DNA of 64,000 bases from Oxalobacteraceae bacterium (GCA_030698225.1 JAUYNR010000087.1:1-64000), one strand, 5' to 3'; shown: positions 43,484 to 52,553, numbered from the stretch's first letter. The notes: generated from the letters alone by a model not told the origin. Made by a program: numbers and translations.

Positions 43484-44059
43484 TTAAAAACCCAGCCGCG
43501 CACCCGCTCCAAGCAAGGTGGCCGCGCCCAGAACTGCGAAGATTGCCGCTGCAATCCGGTGCACCAGCTGCACCGGCATTTTTTCGGCAATCCGGTTGCC
43601 CAGAAAAACCGCCGGCACATTGGCGATCATCATGCCCAGCGTGGTGCCGGCCACCACGGTGAAGAACGCTTGATACTGCGCGGCCAGCGCGATCGTCGCG
43701 ACCTGCGTCTTGTCGCCCATTTCAGCCAGGAAAAAGGCGACCAGCGTGGCGCCGAAGACGCTTGATCGGGCGAATCTGGCATCGCCTTCATCAAATTTGT
43801 CCGGGATCAGGGTCCAGATCGCCATTGCGATGAATGAGATGCCCAGCACCCAGCGCAGGGTTTCTGGCACCATCAGCGTGGTAATCCAGGCCCCGAGCGC
43901 GCCGGCGAAGCCGTGATTGGCAAGCGTGGCGACCAGTATGCCGAGCACGATCGGAACCGGTTTTTTGTATTTTGCGGCGAGGATGAACGCGAGGATCTGC
44001 GTCTTGTCGCCGACTTCGGCCAGGGCTACGATCCCGGTCGAGATGAGAAATGCTTCCAA
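43484..44059 (-). CDS. TMEM165/GDT1-family manganese exporter (MneA-like)
   Basis: The 191-aa product has six predicted membrane helices in two halves, each carrying the family signature: EVGDKTQILAFILA near residue 15 and EMGDKTQVATIALA near residue 110. Bacterial members export Mn2+. The start is a TTG at 44059 (MEAFLIST); no ATG fits. I looked for a yybP-ykoY riboswitch upstream and saw none; the leader is short and ends at a REPIN. Confidence 0.9.
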   Translation of the reverse strand: MEAFLISTGIVALAEVGDKTQILAFILAAKYKKPVPIVLGILVATLANHGFAGALGAWITTLMVPETLRWVLGISFIAMAIWTLIPDKFDEGDARFARSSVFGATLVAFFLAEMGDKTQVATIALAAQYQAFFTVVAGTTLGMMIANVPAVFLGNRIAEKMPVQLVHRIAAAIFAVLGAATLLGAGARLGF

Positions 44060-44113
44060 TTGATGTTCCCGGAATAACTTGATAGGTTGGCGCTGAGCGC
44101 AGCGGCGTGGTTT

Positions 44114-44184
44114 TGTAGGAGCGCACCCGGGCGCGACAGGATTGCCTATAGTGACCGATGGTCGCGCCCGGGTGCGCTCCTACA
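44114..44184. repeat. REPIN, family 1, loop lineage II
   Basis: The loop GGATTGCCTATAG is shared, with changes, with the REPIN at 49388 (GGATTGCCAATAG). The two copies lie on either side of the cphA'-cphA pair. Confidence 0.9.
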
Positions 44185-44216
44185 GAGACCCGAACAGTTA
44201 TGCGCTCAGCACCGGA

Positions 44217-46790
44217 TCAGCCTTTTTCTGCGCAGCGTTTCGCAATATATGCCAGCGCGTCCTCCACCTGGTCGATCAGGATCAGGCACAGGTCGCCGGC
44301 TGACAGGCTGGCCAGCGCGGTATCGATGGCGACGAATTCGCCATGCACTTCCTTGACCGACCCGGTGCGTTTCGCCTGTGCCAGGCCGCCGCGCAGCAAA
44401 GCCATCACTTCGCCGTCAGCGCGGCCGCGCTGGCATTGGTCTTCATACAGGATGACTTCGTCGAACGCGTCTCCCAGAATCTCGGTTTGGCGGCGGATGT
44501 CGTGGTCGCGCCGGTCGCCGGCAGCGCTGATGACGACCGAGCGACGCTGCGATGGCATGTTCCCGACTGCTGCCACCAGCGCTGCAATCGCATCCGGATT
44601 GTGGCCGTAGTCGGCAATCACGGTGGCGTCGTTGAAGGTGAACAGGTTGAATCTTCCCGGCGCGCTGTGGGCGTCGCTGATGAAGCTGTTCAAGCCGGCA
44701 CGGATGATGTCCCAAGCCAGCCCCAGGCCCCAGGCGGCGCCAATCGCCGCCATCGCATTTTCGACCTGAAAGCCGATGGCGCCGTTGCCGGTCAGCGGAA
44801 TCTGCGCCAGATCGATCCGATATGTGTCAGGGCCTTGTGCGGCGACAATCGCGCCCTCTTCCAGATACACCACGCGCAGTCCCTGGGCGCGGTGGGTCGC
44901 AATCAGCGGATGCTGGTGATGAATGGCGAAATAGGTTATCGCGCCGGGGCAATTGGCTGCCATCTCGGCTACCAGCGGATCGGCTGCATTGAGCACCGCT
45001 ACCCCGCCGGGCGCGACGTTTTCGACTATCACCCGCTTGACCACCGCCAGGTCTTCCACGGTACTGATGAAGCTCAAGCCGAGGTGGTCGCCAATGCCGA
45101 TATTGGTCACCACCGCCACATTGCAGCGATCGAAGCCCAGCCCTTCGCGCAAGATGCCGCCGCGTGCGGTTTCGAACACGGCGGCGTCCACATCGGGATG
45201 CATCAATACGTTGCGCGCACTGCGCGGACCGCTGCAGTCGCCGCTGTCGATGCGCTTGCCTTCGATATACACGCCATCGGTGCTGGTCAAGCCGACCCGG
45301 TATTGGTTGGTTTTCAGGATGTGCGCAATCAGTCTTGCGGTGGTGGTTTTGCCGTTGGTGCCGGCCACTGCGACTACCGGAATGCGGCCATCGTCGCCCT
45401 CGCGATACATGCTTGCGATGATCGCTTCGCCGACCGGACGGCCTTTGCCGAACGAAGGCTGCAGATGCATCCGCAAGCCGGGCGCGGCGTTGACTTCGAC
45501 GATCCCGCCGCCTTGATCCTGCAGCGGCTTGAGTACGGTTTCGCACACCACGTCGACGCCGCAAATGTCGAGTCCTACCATCTGCGCAGCTTCAATCGCG
45601 CGCGCCGCCAGTTCCGGATGCACGTCGTCGGTGACGTCGGTTGCGCTGCCGCCGGTGGAGAGGTTGGCATTGTTGCGCAGCACCACCGGCTCGCCTATCG
45701 GAGGAATGCTGTGGATCGTGTAGCCATGGGCGGCCAGGGTTGCCATGGTGATGCTGTCGATCCTGATCTTGGTCAGTGACGTGGCGTGGCCGTCGCCGCG
45801 GCGCGGGTCGAGGTTGACCTGATCGATCAGTTCGCCGATGTTGTGAATGCCGTCGCCGATGACTTGCGGCGGCGCGCGGCGGGCCGCGGCGACCAATTGA
45901 TTGCCGATCACCAGCAGGCGGAAATCATGGCCGGGCAGATAGCGCTCGACGATCACATCGGAGCTGATTGCATATGCGACAGCGAAGGCCGCCAGCACTT
46001 CCTCGCGGGTCCTGATATTGACCGCGACCCCTTTGCCCTGGTTGCCGTCGCGCGGCTTGACTACCACCGGGCCGCCGATTTCTGCTGCGGCCTGCCAGGC
46101 TTCTTCCGGATTCGATACCGACCTGCCTTGCGGCACCGGCACTCCTGCCGCATGCAGCAACATCTTGGTCAGGTCCTTGTCTTGCGCAATCGCTTCGGCA
46201 ATCGCGCTGGTGCGGTCGGTTTCAGCGGCCTGAATGCGGCGCTGCCGGCTGCCCCAGCCGAACTGCACCATGCTGCCTTCGGTCAGGCGTCGGTACGGAA
46301 TGCCGCGTGCGACTGCTGCCTGCACTATGGCGCCGGTGCTGGGTCCCAGCCGCACGTCTTCATCGAGCTCGCGCAGGCTGGCCAGCGCTTGCGCCAGATC
46401 GAACGGCGTGTCCGCAACCGCAGCGTCGCACAGCGTTTGGGCCAGCGTGAATGCAAGCCGGCCGACTGCTTCCTCGCTGTATTCGACCACCACCTGATAG
46501 GTTCCCGGGTCGATTGTTTGCACTGAACGGCTGAAGGTGACCGGGCATCCGGCCTGCGCCTGCAGGCCGAGTGTCGCGGCTTCCAGAGCATGCGCCATCG
46601 AGCACGGATCTTGCTGGTGCACCGTCCCGAGAAATTCTATGGCGGGAAAACGTGCGCGCAGCCTGGCTTCGAAACCGGGAATGTCGGCGATTGAATGCTC
46701 GGTATCGAGGCAGCACACAATTGCTTCGATTGACGTGTGGCGACTCCAGAGGTTGGGGCCGCGCAATGCGCGAATACGCGATATTTCCAT
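44217..46790 (-). CDS. cphA: Cyanophycin synthetase
   Basis: The product is 857 aa from the ATG at 46790 (MEISRIRALRGPNLWSRHTS), with AAGGAAA before it; the much longer track start lies inside cphA'. An N-terminal CphA domain is followed by an ATP-grasp domain (GVPVPQGRSVSNPEEAWQAA, VVKPRDGNQGKGV, VDVVCETVLK). The Mur-ligase-like domain has the P-loop VAGTNGKTTTARLIAHIL and the C-terminal lobe (DYGHNPDAIAAL). It polymerises Asp and Arg into cyanophycin, an insoluble nitrogen store. It is encoded 71 bp after the paralogue cphA', so the two are probably co-transcribed. No cyanophycinase gene is in the window. Confidence 0.95.
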   Translation of the reverse strand: MEISRIRALRGPNLWSRHTSIEAIVCCLDTEHSIADIPGFEARLRARFPAIEFLGTVHQQDPCSMAHALEAATLGLQAQAGCPVTFSRSVQTIDPGTYQVVVEYSEEAVGRLAFTLAQTLCDAAVADTPFDLAQALASLRELDEDVRLGPSTGAIVQAAVARGIPYRRLTEGSMVQFGWGSRQRRIQAAETDRTSAIAEAIAQDKDLTKMLLHAAGVPVPQGRSVSNPEEAWQAAAEIGGPVVVKPRDGNQGKGVAVNIRTREEVLAAFAVAYAISSDVIVERYLPGHDFRLLVIGNQLVAAARRAPPQVIGDGIHNIGELIDQVNLDPRRGDGHATSLTKIRIDSITMATLAAHGYTIHSIPPIGEPVVLRNNANLSTGGSATDVTDDVHPELAARAIEAAQMVGLDICGVDVVCETVLKPLQDQGGGIVEVNAAPGLRMHLQPSFGKGRPVGEAIIASMYREGDDGRIPVVAVAGTNGKTTTARLIAHILKTNQYRVGLTSTDGVYIEGKRIDSGDCSGPRSARNVLMHPDVDAAVFETARGGILREGLGFDRCNVAVVTNIGIGDHLGLSFISTVEDLAVVKRVIVENVAPGGVAVLNAADPLVAEMAANCPGAITYFAIHHQHPLIATHRAQGLRVVYLEEGAIVAAQGPDTYRIDLAQIPLTGNGAIGFQVENAMAAIGAAWGLGLAWDIIRAGLNSFISDAHSAPGRFNLFTFNDATVIADYGHNPDAIAALVAAVGNMPSQRRSVVISAAGDRRDHDIRRQTEILGDAFDEVILYEDQCQRGRADGEVMALLRGGLAQAKRTGSVKEVHGEFVAIDTALASLSAGDLCLILIDQVEDALAYIAKRCAEKG

Positions 46791-46861
46791 GAATATTTCC
46801 TTGTGTGCACCGGCGATGCGTCGCCGCAGCGATAGTCTGGATACAGCGTTGATGTGCAGCG

Positions 46862-49042
46862 TTACTGTGCTGCGCTGCCGAAGTCGAAGGTCTGGATGCC
46901 GGCGCGGATCAGTTCGCCCGCAATCCCCAGCGCCCAGGCGGCAGCCACCGCGGCCTGAATGTTTTGCGTGACAAAAGGCCGCTGCCCGGGATCCGGAAAG
47001 GCGATCGTGCCGAGATCGAGGACCGCAGTCTGGTTCATGCCGGTCGCCAGCACCACGTGGCCGTTGTCGACGAATACGCAGCGCCCGCCCTTGGCACGAT
47101 GCGCGGCCAGCACCGGGAGTTCCCAGGAATTGCTGAAGAAAATCACGCTGCCGTCGCACAAGGCCGCCATCTCCGCCACCAGCGGATCGGCCGCATTGAG
47201 TACCGCCACCCCTTCCGGCAGCACCAGGTCGACCTGGGTGCGTGCAACGTTGACGATTTGTCCGGCGTCATCGATATGCAGTTCCGGCATGCTGTCGTCG
47301 GCGGCGATATTGGTGACTACGCCGACCTGGCAGCGGTCGTACGCCAGGCCTTCTGTCAGAATGGTGCGCCAGCCGTTTTCAAAAACCGCGGCGTCGACCG
47401 AGCGGTTCAGCAGAATCCGGTGCGTTGCCTGCCAGTTCGCGCAGTCGCTGGTTTCGACTGCTCTTTCGCGCAAATACAAACCGTCGCTGCAGGCCAGCCC
47501 GACATGCGCGCCGTGCAGGTGCAGCAACCGTGCGATCAGGCGCGCCACCATGGTCTTGCCGGCGCTGCCGGTGACGCCAACGACCGGAATCCGGCCGCTG
47601 CCGTTTTGCGCGGGCGGGAACAGGTGGTCGACGATCGCCTGTCCGACCGGACGGGCCGGGCCGTCGGCCGGCTTCAGGTGCATCAGCAAGCCGGGTCCGG
47701 CGTTGACTTCGACGATGGCGCCGCCTTGCTCCGCCAGCGGACGGCCGATGTCGGCGGCGACCAGATCGACGCCGGCGATATCGAGTCCGACGATGCGCGC
47801 AGCCAGCGCGACGGCAGCCGCCACTTCCGGATGCACTGAATCGGTGACGTCGAAGGCGACATTGCCATTGCGCTGGACCAGTACCGTGGCGCCGGCCGGC
47901 GGCACCGCATCGGGGCTGAAACCCTGGCGCGACAGCTCCAGCCGTACCGCCGGGTCTTCATCGACCAGCACCAGATTGAGCGGGTGATCTTCGGTGGTGC
48001 CGCGACGCGGATCGGTATTGATTTGGCTGTCTATCAGTTGCGTGATGCTGGCTATGCCGTCGCCGGTTACCGATGCGGTTTCGCCACGCGCGGCAGCCAC
48101 CACCTTGCCGCCGATAACCAGCAGCCGGTGCTCGTTGCCGGCCACGAAGCGCTCGACGATGACCGCGCTGCCTTCGTCGGCCGCCAATCGGAACGCCGCC
48201 TCGATGTCGCTGCGGGTTTTCAGGTCGGTCGAGACGCCGCGCCCGTGGTTGCCGTCCGAAGGCTTGACCACTACCGGCAAGCCGATGTCTTGCGCCGCTT
48301 CCCACGCATCCTCGATGTTTTCTGCGATGCATCCTTTGGGCACCGGTACCCCGCACGATTGCAGCAGGCTTTTGGTCAAGTCCTTGTCGCTCGATATGCT
48401 TTCGGCAATCGCGCTGGTGGCATCGGTTTCCGCAGTCCAGATGCGGCGCTGGCTGGCGCCGTACCCGAGTTGCACCAGATTGCCGTCCGTGAGCCGTATC
48501 GACGGGATGCCTCTTGCGGTTGCGGCATCGACGATGCAGGCAGTGCTGGGGCCCAGCGCCACCGAGTCGAGGATTGCCTGCAGTTGCGCCACCGCAGCGC
48601 CGACATCGAACGATTGATCCTCGATTGCCGCCATCACCAGGTCGCGCGCCGCCACCAGCGCGGCCCGGCTGACCGGCTCGTGCCGGGCGCGCACCGCAAT
48701 CTTGTAGACGCCGCGCTGCCCGGTCTGGCGCGCCTTGCCGAAACCGCTTTGCATGCCGGCCAGGTTTTGCAGCTCGATCATCACGTGTTCGATGATGTGC
48801 GCGGGCCAGGTGCCGTCGCGCAGCCGCTGCAGGAAGCCGCCGCGCTCGCCGATCCCGCAGCGGTGCTCGATCAGCCCCGGCAGCCATGCCGTCAGGCGCT
48901 CGCAGAATCCGGGGATCGTGTTCGAGGGTGCATCTTCCAGGTCGTTGATGTCGACCCAGGCTTCCAGTACCGGACGATAGGTCCATATGTTCGGGCCGCG
49001 CAATGACAGCACATTGACGATGTCGATATTATTTTTATTCAT
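46862..49042 (-). CDS. cphA': Cyanophycin synthetase-like protein CphA' (short paralogue)
   Basis: The 726-aa product starts MNKNNIDIVNVLSLRGPNIW and shares all domains with CphA up to the Mur central domain. The ATP-grasp part looks intact (VVKPSDGNHGRGV, GLDIAGVDLVAAD, EVNAGPGLLMHL). The Mur P-loop is altered to VTGSAGKTMVARLI, against GTNGKTT in CphA. The protein ends at the point where CphA continues with DAHSAPGRFNLF, so the C-terminal lobe of about 130 residues is absent. It may be a co-subunit or a second synthetase with other substrates; this cannot be told from the sequence. Confidence 0.9.
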   Translation of the reverse strand: MNKNNIDIVNVLSLRGPNIWTYRPVLEAWVDINDLEDAPSNTIPGFCERLTAWLPGLIEHRCGIGERGGFLQRLRDGTWPAHIIEHVMIELQNLAGMQSGFGKARQTGQRGVYKIAVRARHEPVSRAALVAARDLVMAAIEDQSFDVGAAVAQLQAILDSVALGPSTACIVDAATARGIPSIRLTDGNLVQLGYGASQRRIWTAETDATSAIAESISSDKDLTKSLLQSCGVPVPKGCIAENIEDAWEAAQDIGLPVVVKPSDGNHGRGVSTDLKTRSDIEAAFRLAADEGSAVIVERFVAGNEHRLLVIGGKVVAAARGETASVTGDGIASITQLIDSQINTDPRRGTTEDHPLNLVLVDEDPAVRLELSRQGFSPDAVPPAGATVLVQRNGNVAFDVTDSVHPEVAAAVALAARIVGLDIAGVDLVAADIGRPLAEQGGAIVEVNAGPGLLMHLKPADGPARPVGQAIVDHLFPPAQNGSGRIPVVGVTGSAGKTMVARLIARLLHLHGAHVGLACSDGLYLRERAVETSDCANWQATHRILLNRSVDAAVFENGWRTILTEGLAYDRCQVGVVTNIAADDSMPELHIDDAGQIVNVARTQVDLVLPEGVAVLNAADPLVAEMAALCDGSVIFFSNSWELPVLAAHRAKGGRCVFVDNGHVVLATGMNQTAVLDLGTIAFPDPGQRPFVTQNIQAAVAAAWALGIAGELIRAGIQTFDFGSAAQ

Positions 49043-49090
49043 GTATATGAATGAATCGTGAGGCGTTCAACATTAAAGCTGCGTAACGAT

Positions 49091-49191
49091 TCACTTCGCT
49101 CCATTCCCGGCGGGCGGGAGAGGGAGCGGCGGGTGAGGCGGCCATCGCGCTTTCATGTATTTGTTGGGATGGCATTTTCGCCATGGCCGTT
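49091..49191. repeat. Family-3 element with extended tail
   Basis: TTCCCGGCGGGCGGGAGAGG is followed by GGCGGCCATCGCGCTTTCAT and TGGCATTTTCGCCATGGCCG. The last two blocks also follow the family-3 element at 54740, so the repeat unit is longer than the hairpin. Confidence 0.7.
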
Positions 49192-49387
49192 AAAAAAGCA
49201 AAAAATGAATACGAATAAAACAGCTTTAACGCGGCTGGCGGGATTTGGTTTACCGTGCTGAAAAGAAAATTTGTACGAATGCGAAATACCGGCAAACAAC
49301 CGCGATGCTTTGGATATACTTGGCGCAAATTGACGTTAGTAGTTACTTGTCTCCTTTTGAAAAGTTTTTAAATCGAAGCAGTTTCTG

Positions 49388-49458
49388 TGTAGGAGCGCAC
49401 CCGGGCGCGACCGGATTGCCAATAGCACCCGGTGATCGCGCCCGGGTGCGCTCCTACA
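49388..49458. repeat. REPIN, family 1, loop lineage II
   Basis: The arms are perfect. The loop is related to that at 44114. It lies upstream of cphA'. Confidence 0.9.
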
Positions 49459-49567
49459 AAGCCACGCCACTGCACTTTTGACAGAACTGATATGCGACGG
49501 AACAATTACCGTTAAAAGACAATAAATCCACCCACCGCCCGCCCATTTCGCATTGCCTGCCGCTTCA

Positions 49568-51856
49568 ATGAAAACTGCCTCGCCGCTATCGTTATCGAAA
49601 AAATATCAACTGCCTGCCGCCTGGCAGCATGACCTGCATTCCCAACTGGCCGCGAATGAAGCCATGCTGGCGCACTGCGAACTCGATCTCGATGCGCAAT
49701 TGCGTTTCGTGCCGGGCATCGTGGTGGTCAGCAACCTGCGGCTGCTGTTCAAAAGCCGCGACGACGCCGCATGGCAGGAATGGCGGTACCGGCCCGATCT
49801 GACCCTGCTGCACCACGACCATGCGGGCGTGGGCAGCCTGGAGCTGCACGATGGCGATGCCCGGCTGGCCTGCTGGCGCTACACGCTGGGCCATAACCCG
49901 GACGCGATGCGGCTGATAGCCCAGTTCGTCCAGCACTGCGATGCGGCGGTGTCCGGGCAGCCGGTGGCCGAACCCGAGCAGGCCGTGTGCCCGAGCTGCA
50001 ACGCGATTCTGGAGCCGGGGCAGGAAGAATGTCCGATCTGCAGCCCGGAAGCCGCTGTTGCGCCGTCGAGCTGGACCCTGTTTCGGCTGTGGCGCTTCGC
50101 CCGGCCTTACAACGGCCAGTTGCTGCTGGGGTTTTTGCTGACGCTGGCCTCCACCGCTGCGACCCTGGTGCCGCCTTACCTGACCATGCCGCTGATGGAC
50201 AATGTGCTGATTCCGTACCAGAACGGGGCGCCGATCGACGTCGATCTGGTCGCGCTGTATCTGGGCGGCCTGTTCGGCTCGGCCTTGCTGGCCTGGCTGC
50301 TGGGCTGGGCCCGCACTTACATTCTGGCGCTGGTGTCCGAGCGCATCGGCGCCGACTTGCGCACCAGCACCTACGAACACCTGCTGCGGCTGTCGCTCGA
50401 ATATTTCGGCGGCAAGCGCACCGGCGACCTGATGACGCGGATCGGCTCCGAAACCGACCGCATCTGCGTGTTCCTGTCGCTGCACCTGCTGGACTTCGCC
50501 ACCGACGTGCTGATGATCGTGATGACGGCGGCGATCCTGATTTCGATCAACCCGTGGCTGGCGCTGGTGACGCTGGTGCCGTTGCCGTTCATCGCCTGGA
50601 TGATCCATGTAGTGCGCAACAAATTGCGCTACGGCTTCGAAAAAATCGACCGCATCTGGTCCGAAGTGACCAATGTGCTGGCCGATACGATTCCCGGCAT
50701 CCGCGTGGTCAAGGCGTTTGCGCAGGAAAAACGCGAGGCCGCGCGCTTTCGCGAAGCCAACAACCACAATCTCGCAATCAACGACCGGGTCAACAAGATC
50801 TGGTCGCTGTTTTCGCCGACCGTGGGCTTTTTGACTGAAATCGGCTTGCTGGTGGTGTGGGCGGTCGGCATCTGGCAAGTCGCGCACGGGATGATCACGG
50901 TCGGCGTGCTGACCGCTTTCCTGGCCTACATCAGCCGCTTCTATACCCGGCTCGATTCGATGAGCCGGATCGTCTCGGTGACGCAGAAGGCCGCGGCCGG
51001 CGCCAAGCGCATCTTCGATATCCTCGACCATGTATCGAGCGTGCCGGAAGCGGCCAATCCGGTCCACCTGACGCAGGTCGAAGGCCGCATCGAGATCAAA
51101 AATGTCGGTTTCCGCTACGGCAACCGGGCGGTGATCCGCGATCTCGACCTGGTCATCAAGCCGGGCGAGATGATCGGCCTGGTCGGTCACAGCGGTTCCG
51201 GCAAGAGCACGCTGGTCAACCTGATCTGCCGTTTTTACGATGTTTCGTCTGGCGCGATCCTGGTCGACGGGGTCGACATCCGCTCGCTGCCGATCTCCGA
51301 ATACCGCAGCAACATCGGTCTGGTGCTGCAGGAGCCGTTCCTGTTCTTTGGCACCATCGCCGACAATATCGCCTACGGCAAGCCGGCTGCCAGCCGGGCC
51401 CAGATCATAGCCGCCGCGCGCGCCGCCAATGCGCATGAATTCATCCTGCGGCTGCCGCACGGCTACGATTCGATGGTCGGCGAGCGCGGCCAGACCCTGT
51501 CCGGCGGCGAGCGGCAGCGGATCTCGATTGCGCGCGCGCTGCTGATCGATCCGCATATCCTGATCATGGATGAGGCCACCTCTTCGGTCGATACCACCAC
51601 CGAACGCGAGATCCAGAAGGCGCTGGACAACCTGGTGCGCGGCCGCACCACGATCGCGATCGCGCACCGCTTATCCACGCTGCGCCAGGCCGACCGGCTG
51701 GTGGTGCTGGATCGCGGCCAGATCGTCGAAGTCGGCAAGCACGATGAGCTGCTGGCGCGCCAGGGCGCCTACTATCGGCTGTATCAGGCCCAGGCGCGCC
51801 AGGCCGAGCAAGACCGGCTGGAACACAGCGCGGAACTCGAGGAAAGCATCGCATGA
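49568..51856 (+). CDS. Cyanophycin-associated ABC exporter-type transporter (fused TMD-NBD, zinc-ribbon)
   Basis: The product is about 762 aa from the ATG at 49568 (the track starts at a TTG 15 bp earlier). An N-terminal domain of about 130 residues is followed by a four-cysteine ribbon (CPSC...CPIC, near residues 140-160), six membrane helices and a nucleotide-binding domain. The latter has Walker A GHSGSGKST, signature LSGGERQRISIARAL and Walker B ILIMDEATSS. The extra N-terminus and ribbon are not part of ordinary exporters. It overlaps the DUF1854 gene by ATGA. Such pairs are found beside cphA in betaproteobacteria; the substrate is unknown. Confidence 0.88.
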   Translation: MKTASPLSLSKKYQLPAAWQHDLHSQLAANEAMLAHCELDLDAQLRFVPGIVVVSNLRLLFKSRDDAAWQEWRYRPDLTLLHHDHAGVGSLELHDGDARLACWRYTLGHNPDAMRLIAQFVQHCDAAVSGQPVAEPEQAVCPSCNAILEPGQEECPICSPEAAVAPSSWTLFRLWRFARPYNGQLLLGFLLTLASTAATLVPPYLTMPLMDNVLIPYQNGAPIDVDLVALYLGGLFGSALLAWLLGWARTYILALVSERIGADLRTSTYEHLLRLSLEYFGGKRTGDLMTRIGSETDRICVFLSLHLLDFATDVLMIVMTAAILISINPWLALVTLVPLPFIAWMIHVVRNKLRYGFEKIDRIWSEVTNVLADTIPGIRVVKAFAQEKREAARFREANNHNLAINDRVNKIWSLFSPTVGFLTEIGLLVVWAVGIWQVAHGMITVGVLTAFLAYISRFYTRLDSMSRIVSVTQKAAAGAKRIFDILDHVSSVPEAANPVHLTQVEGRIEIKNVGFRYGNRAVIRDLDLVIKPGEMIGLVGHSGSGKSTLVNLICRFYDVSSGAILVDGVDIRSLPISEYRSNIGLVLQEPFLFFGTIADNIAYGKPAASRAQIIAAARAANAHEFILRLPHGYDSMVGERGQTLSGGERQRISIARALLIDPHILIMDEATSSVDTTTEREIQKALDNLVRGRTTIAIAHRLSTLRQADRLVVLDRGQIVEVGKHDELLARQGAYYRLYQAQARQAEQDRLEHSAELEESIA

Positions 51857-52320
51857 ACGACTTTACTTTAGAGCGCAATGCGTTCGGCCAGCTGGTATTC
51901 GGCGCGCCCGGGGAGGACCAGAGTCAAGTCGGGGTGGTGCCGGTGCGCGCATTTCCGATCGCCGCGCCCGATGACGGGATTGCGATCGTCAGCAGCGACG
52001 GGCGCGAACTGGCCTGGATCGAGCAACTGAGCGATTTGCCCGAGCCCGTGCGGATCTTGCTGGAGCAGGAGCTGGCCAGCCGCGAGTTCTTGCCGCAGAT
52101 CCTGAAGATCCGGCATGTGTCGGCGTTCGCCACCCCCAGCACCTGGCAGGTCGACACCGACCGCGGCGCCACCAGCTTCGTGCTCAAGGGAGAAGAAGAC
52201 ATCCGCCGCATCGGCCCGGACGGGCTGATCGTCGCCGACAACCACGGTGTCCAGTATCTGGTGCGCGACCTGCGGGCGCTGGATCATGGCAGCCGCAAGC
52301 TGCTGGACCGGTTCTTGTAG
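51853..52320 (+). CDS. DUF1854 protein linked to cyanophycin loci
   Basis: The 155-aa soluble protein begins MNDFTLERNAFGQLVFGAPG, with VRAFPIAAPDDGIAIVSSDG, WQVDTDRGATSFVLKGEEDI and a C-terminal VQYLVRDLRALDHGSRKLLD. This pattern is that of the DUF1854 family, which I recall as tied to cyanophycin metabolism. No catalytic motif is evident. Translation is coupled to the ABC transporter (ATGA overlap), which suggests the two proteins work together. Confidence 0.85.
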   Translation: MNDFTLERNAFGQLVFGAPGEDQSQVGVVPVRAFPIAAPDDGIAIVSSDGRELAWIEQLSDLPEPVRILLEQELASREFLPQILKIRHVSAFATPSTWQVDTDRGATSFVLKGEEDIRRIGPDGLIVADNHGVQYLVRDLRALDHGSRKLLDRFL

Positions 52321-52337
52321 CGCTGCGGTTGATAGCC

Positions 52338-52456
52338 GGCATGCCAATCAAGTGCGAAGCCCTGCGGTTCTGGAGCGGACCCGGCCGCGACCGGCTCTTA
52401 CCCGACTCCGATATCAGTCCTTTCAGGACTGTTCGCGCCCGGGTGCGCTCCTACAA
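52338..52456. repeat. Hybrid REPIN with 1b left arm and family-1 right arm
   Basis: The left arm GGAGCGGACCCGGCCGCGAC is of type 1b and has the diverged flank GGCATGCCAATCAAGTGC. The right arm TCGCGCCCGGGTGCGCTCCT-like segment is of family 1. The loop contains the small palindrome CAGTCCTTTCAGGACTG. It looks like a recombinant between the two subfamilies. Confidence 0.7.
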
Positions 52457-52473
52457 AAAACTGTTTATAGGCT

Positions 52474-52530
52474 GGGTATGCAGAAAAACATATCATTTTC
52501 CGCTTGTATTTAAAGGCTATAAAATAATAC
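52474..52530. repeat. AT-rich 58-bp dispersed repeat, copy G
   Basis: It runs from GGGTATGCAGAAAAACATAT through CATTTTCCGCTTGTATT to AATAATAC, close to the stop of the convergent APH-kinase gene. Confidence 0.65.
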
Positions 52531-52553
52531 ATGCATATGTATTATTTTCTGTC

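Larger units (their letters stand above)
49043..49567. other. Gap between the divergent cphA' and ABC transporter genes
   Basis: This 525-bp gap holds a family-3 element with an extended tail (49091-49191), a possible decayed copy of the AT-rich repeat near 49306-49325 (GATATACTT), and the REPIN at 49388. Promoters for both directions must lie here but none stands out. Confidence 0.6.

Noticed and set aside
44060-44120. Possible yybP-ykoY manganese riboswitch before the MneA-like gene
   Set aside because: The leader is short, ends in a REPIN, and shows none of the conserved loop sequences.
15767-44356. Recurring small ORFs with peptides such as CRSAPGRDR or VGAHPGA
   Set aside because: These are translations of the family-1 REP arms in various frames, not a protein domain.
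46791-47159. N-terminal extension of cphA in the ORF track
   Set aside because: It lies in the cphA' gene and is not homologous to CphA. The ATG at 46790 has a good ribosome-binding site and a family-like start.
49300-49330. Possible ninth copy of the AT-rich 58-bp repeat
   Set aside because: Only a GATATACTT end and a short AATGCGAAATA block match. The spacing is wrong, so it was not counted.
17461-49458. Repeated identical sequences that might be read as a CRISPR array
   Set aside because: The copies are inverted pairs spread over tens of kilobases with irregular spacing and no cas genes. They are REPINs.
49592-51667. 691-aa antisense ORF over the ABC transporter, and similar long shadows at 908-1918, 44343-45779, 47984-49006 and 52677-53585
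   Set aside because: They are low-complexity frames opposite well-supported genes with strong motifs, an effect of GC-rich third positions.
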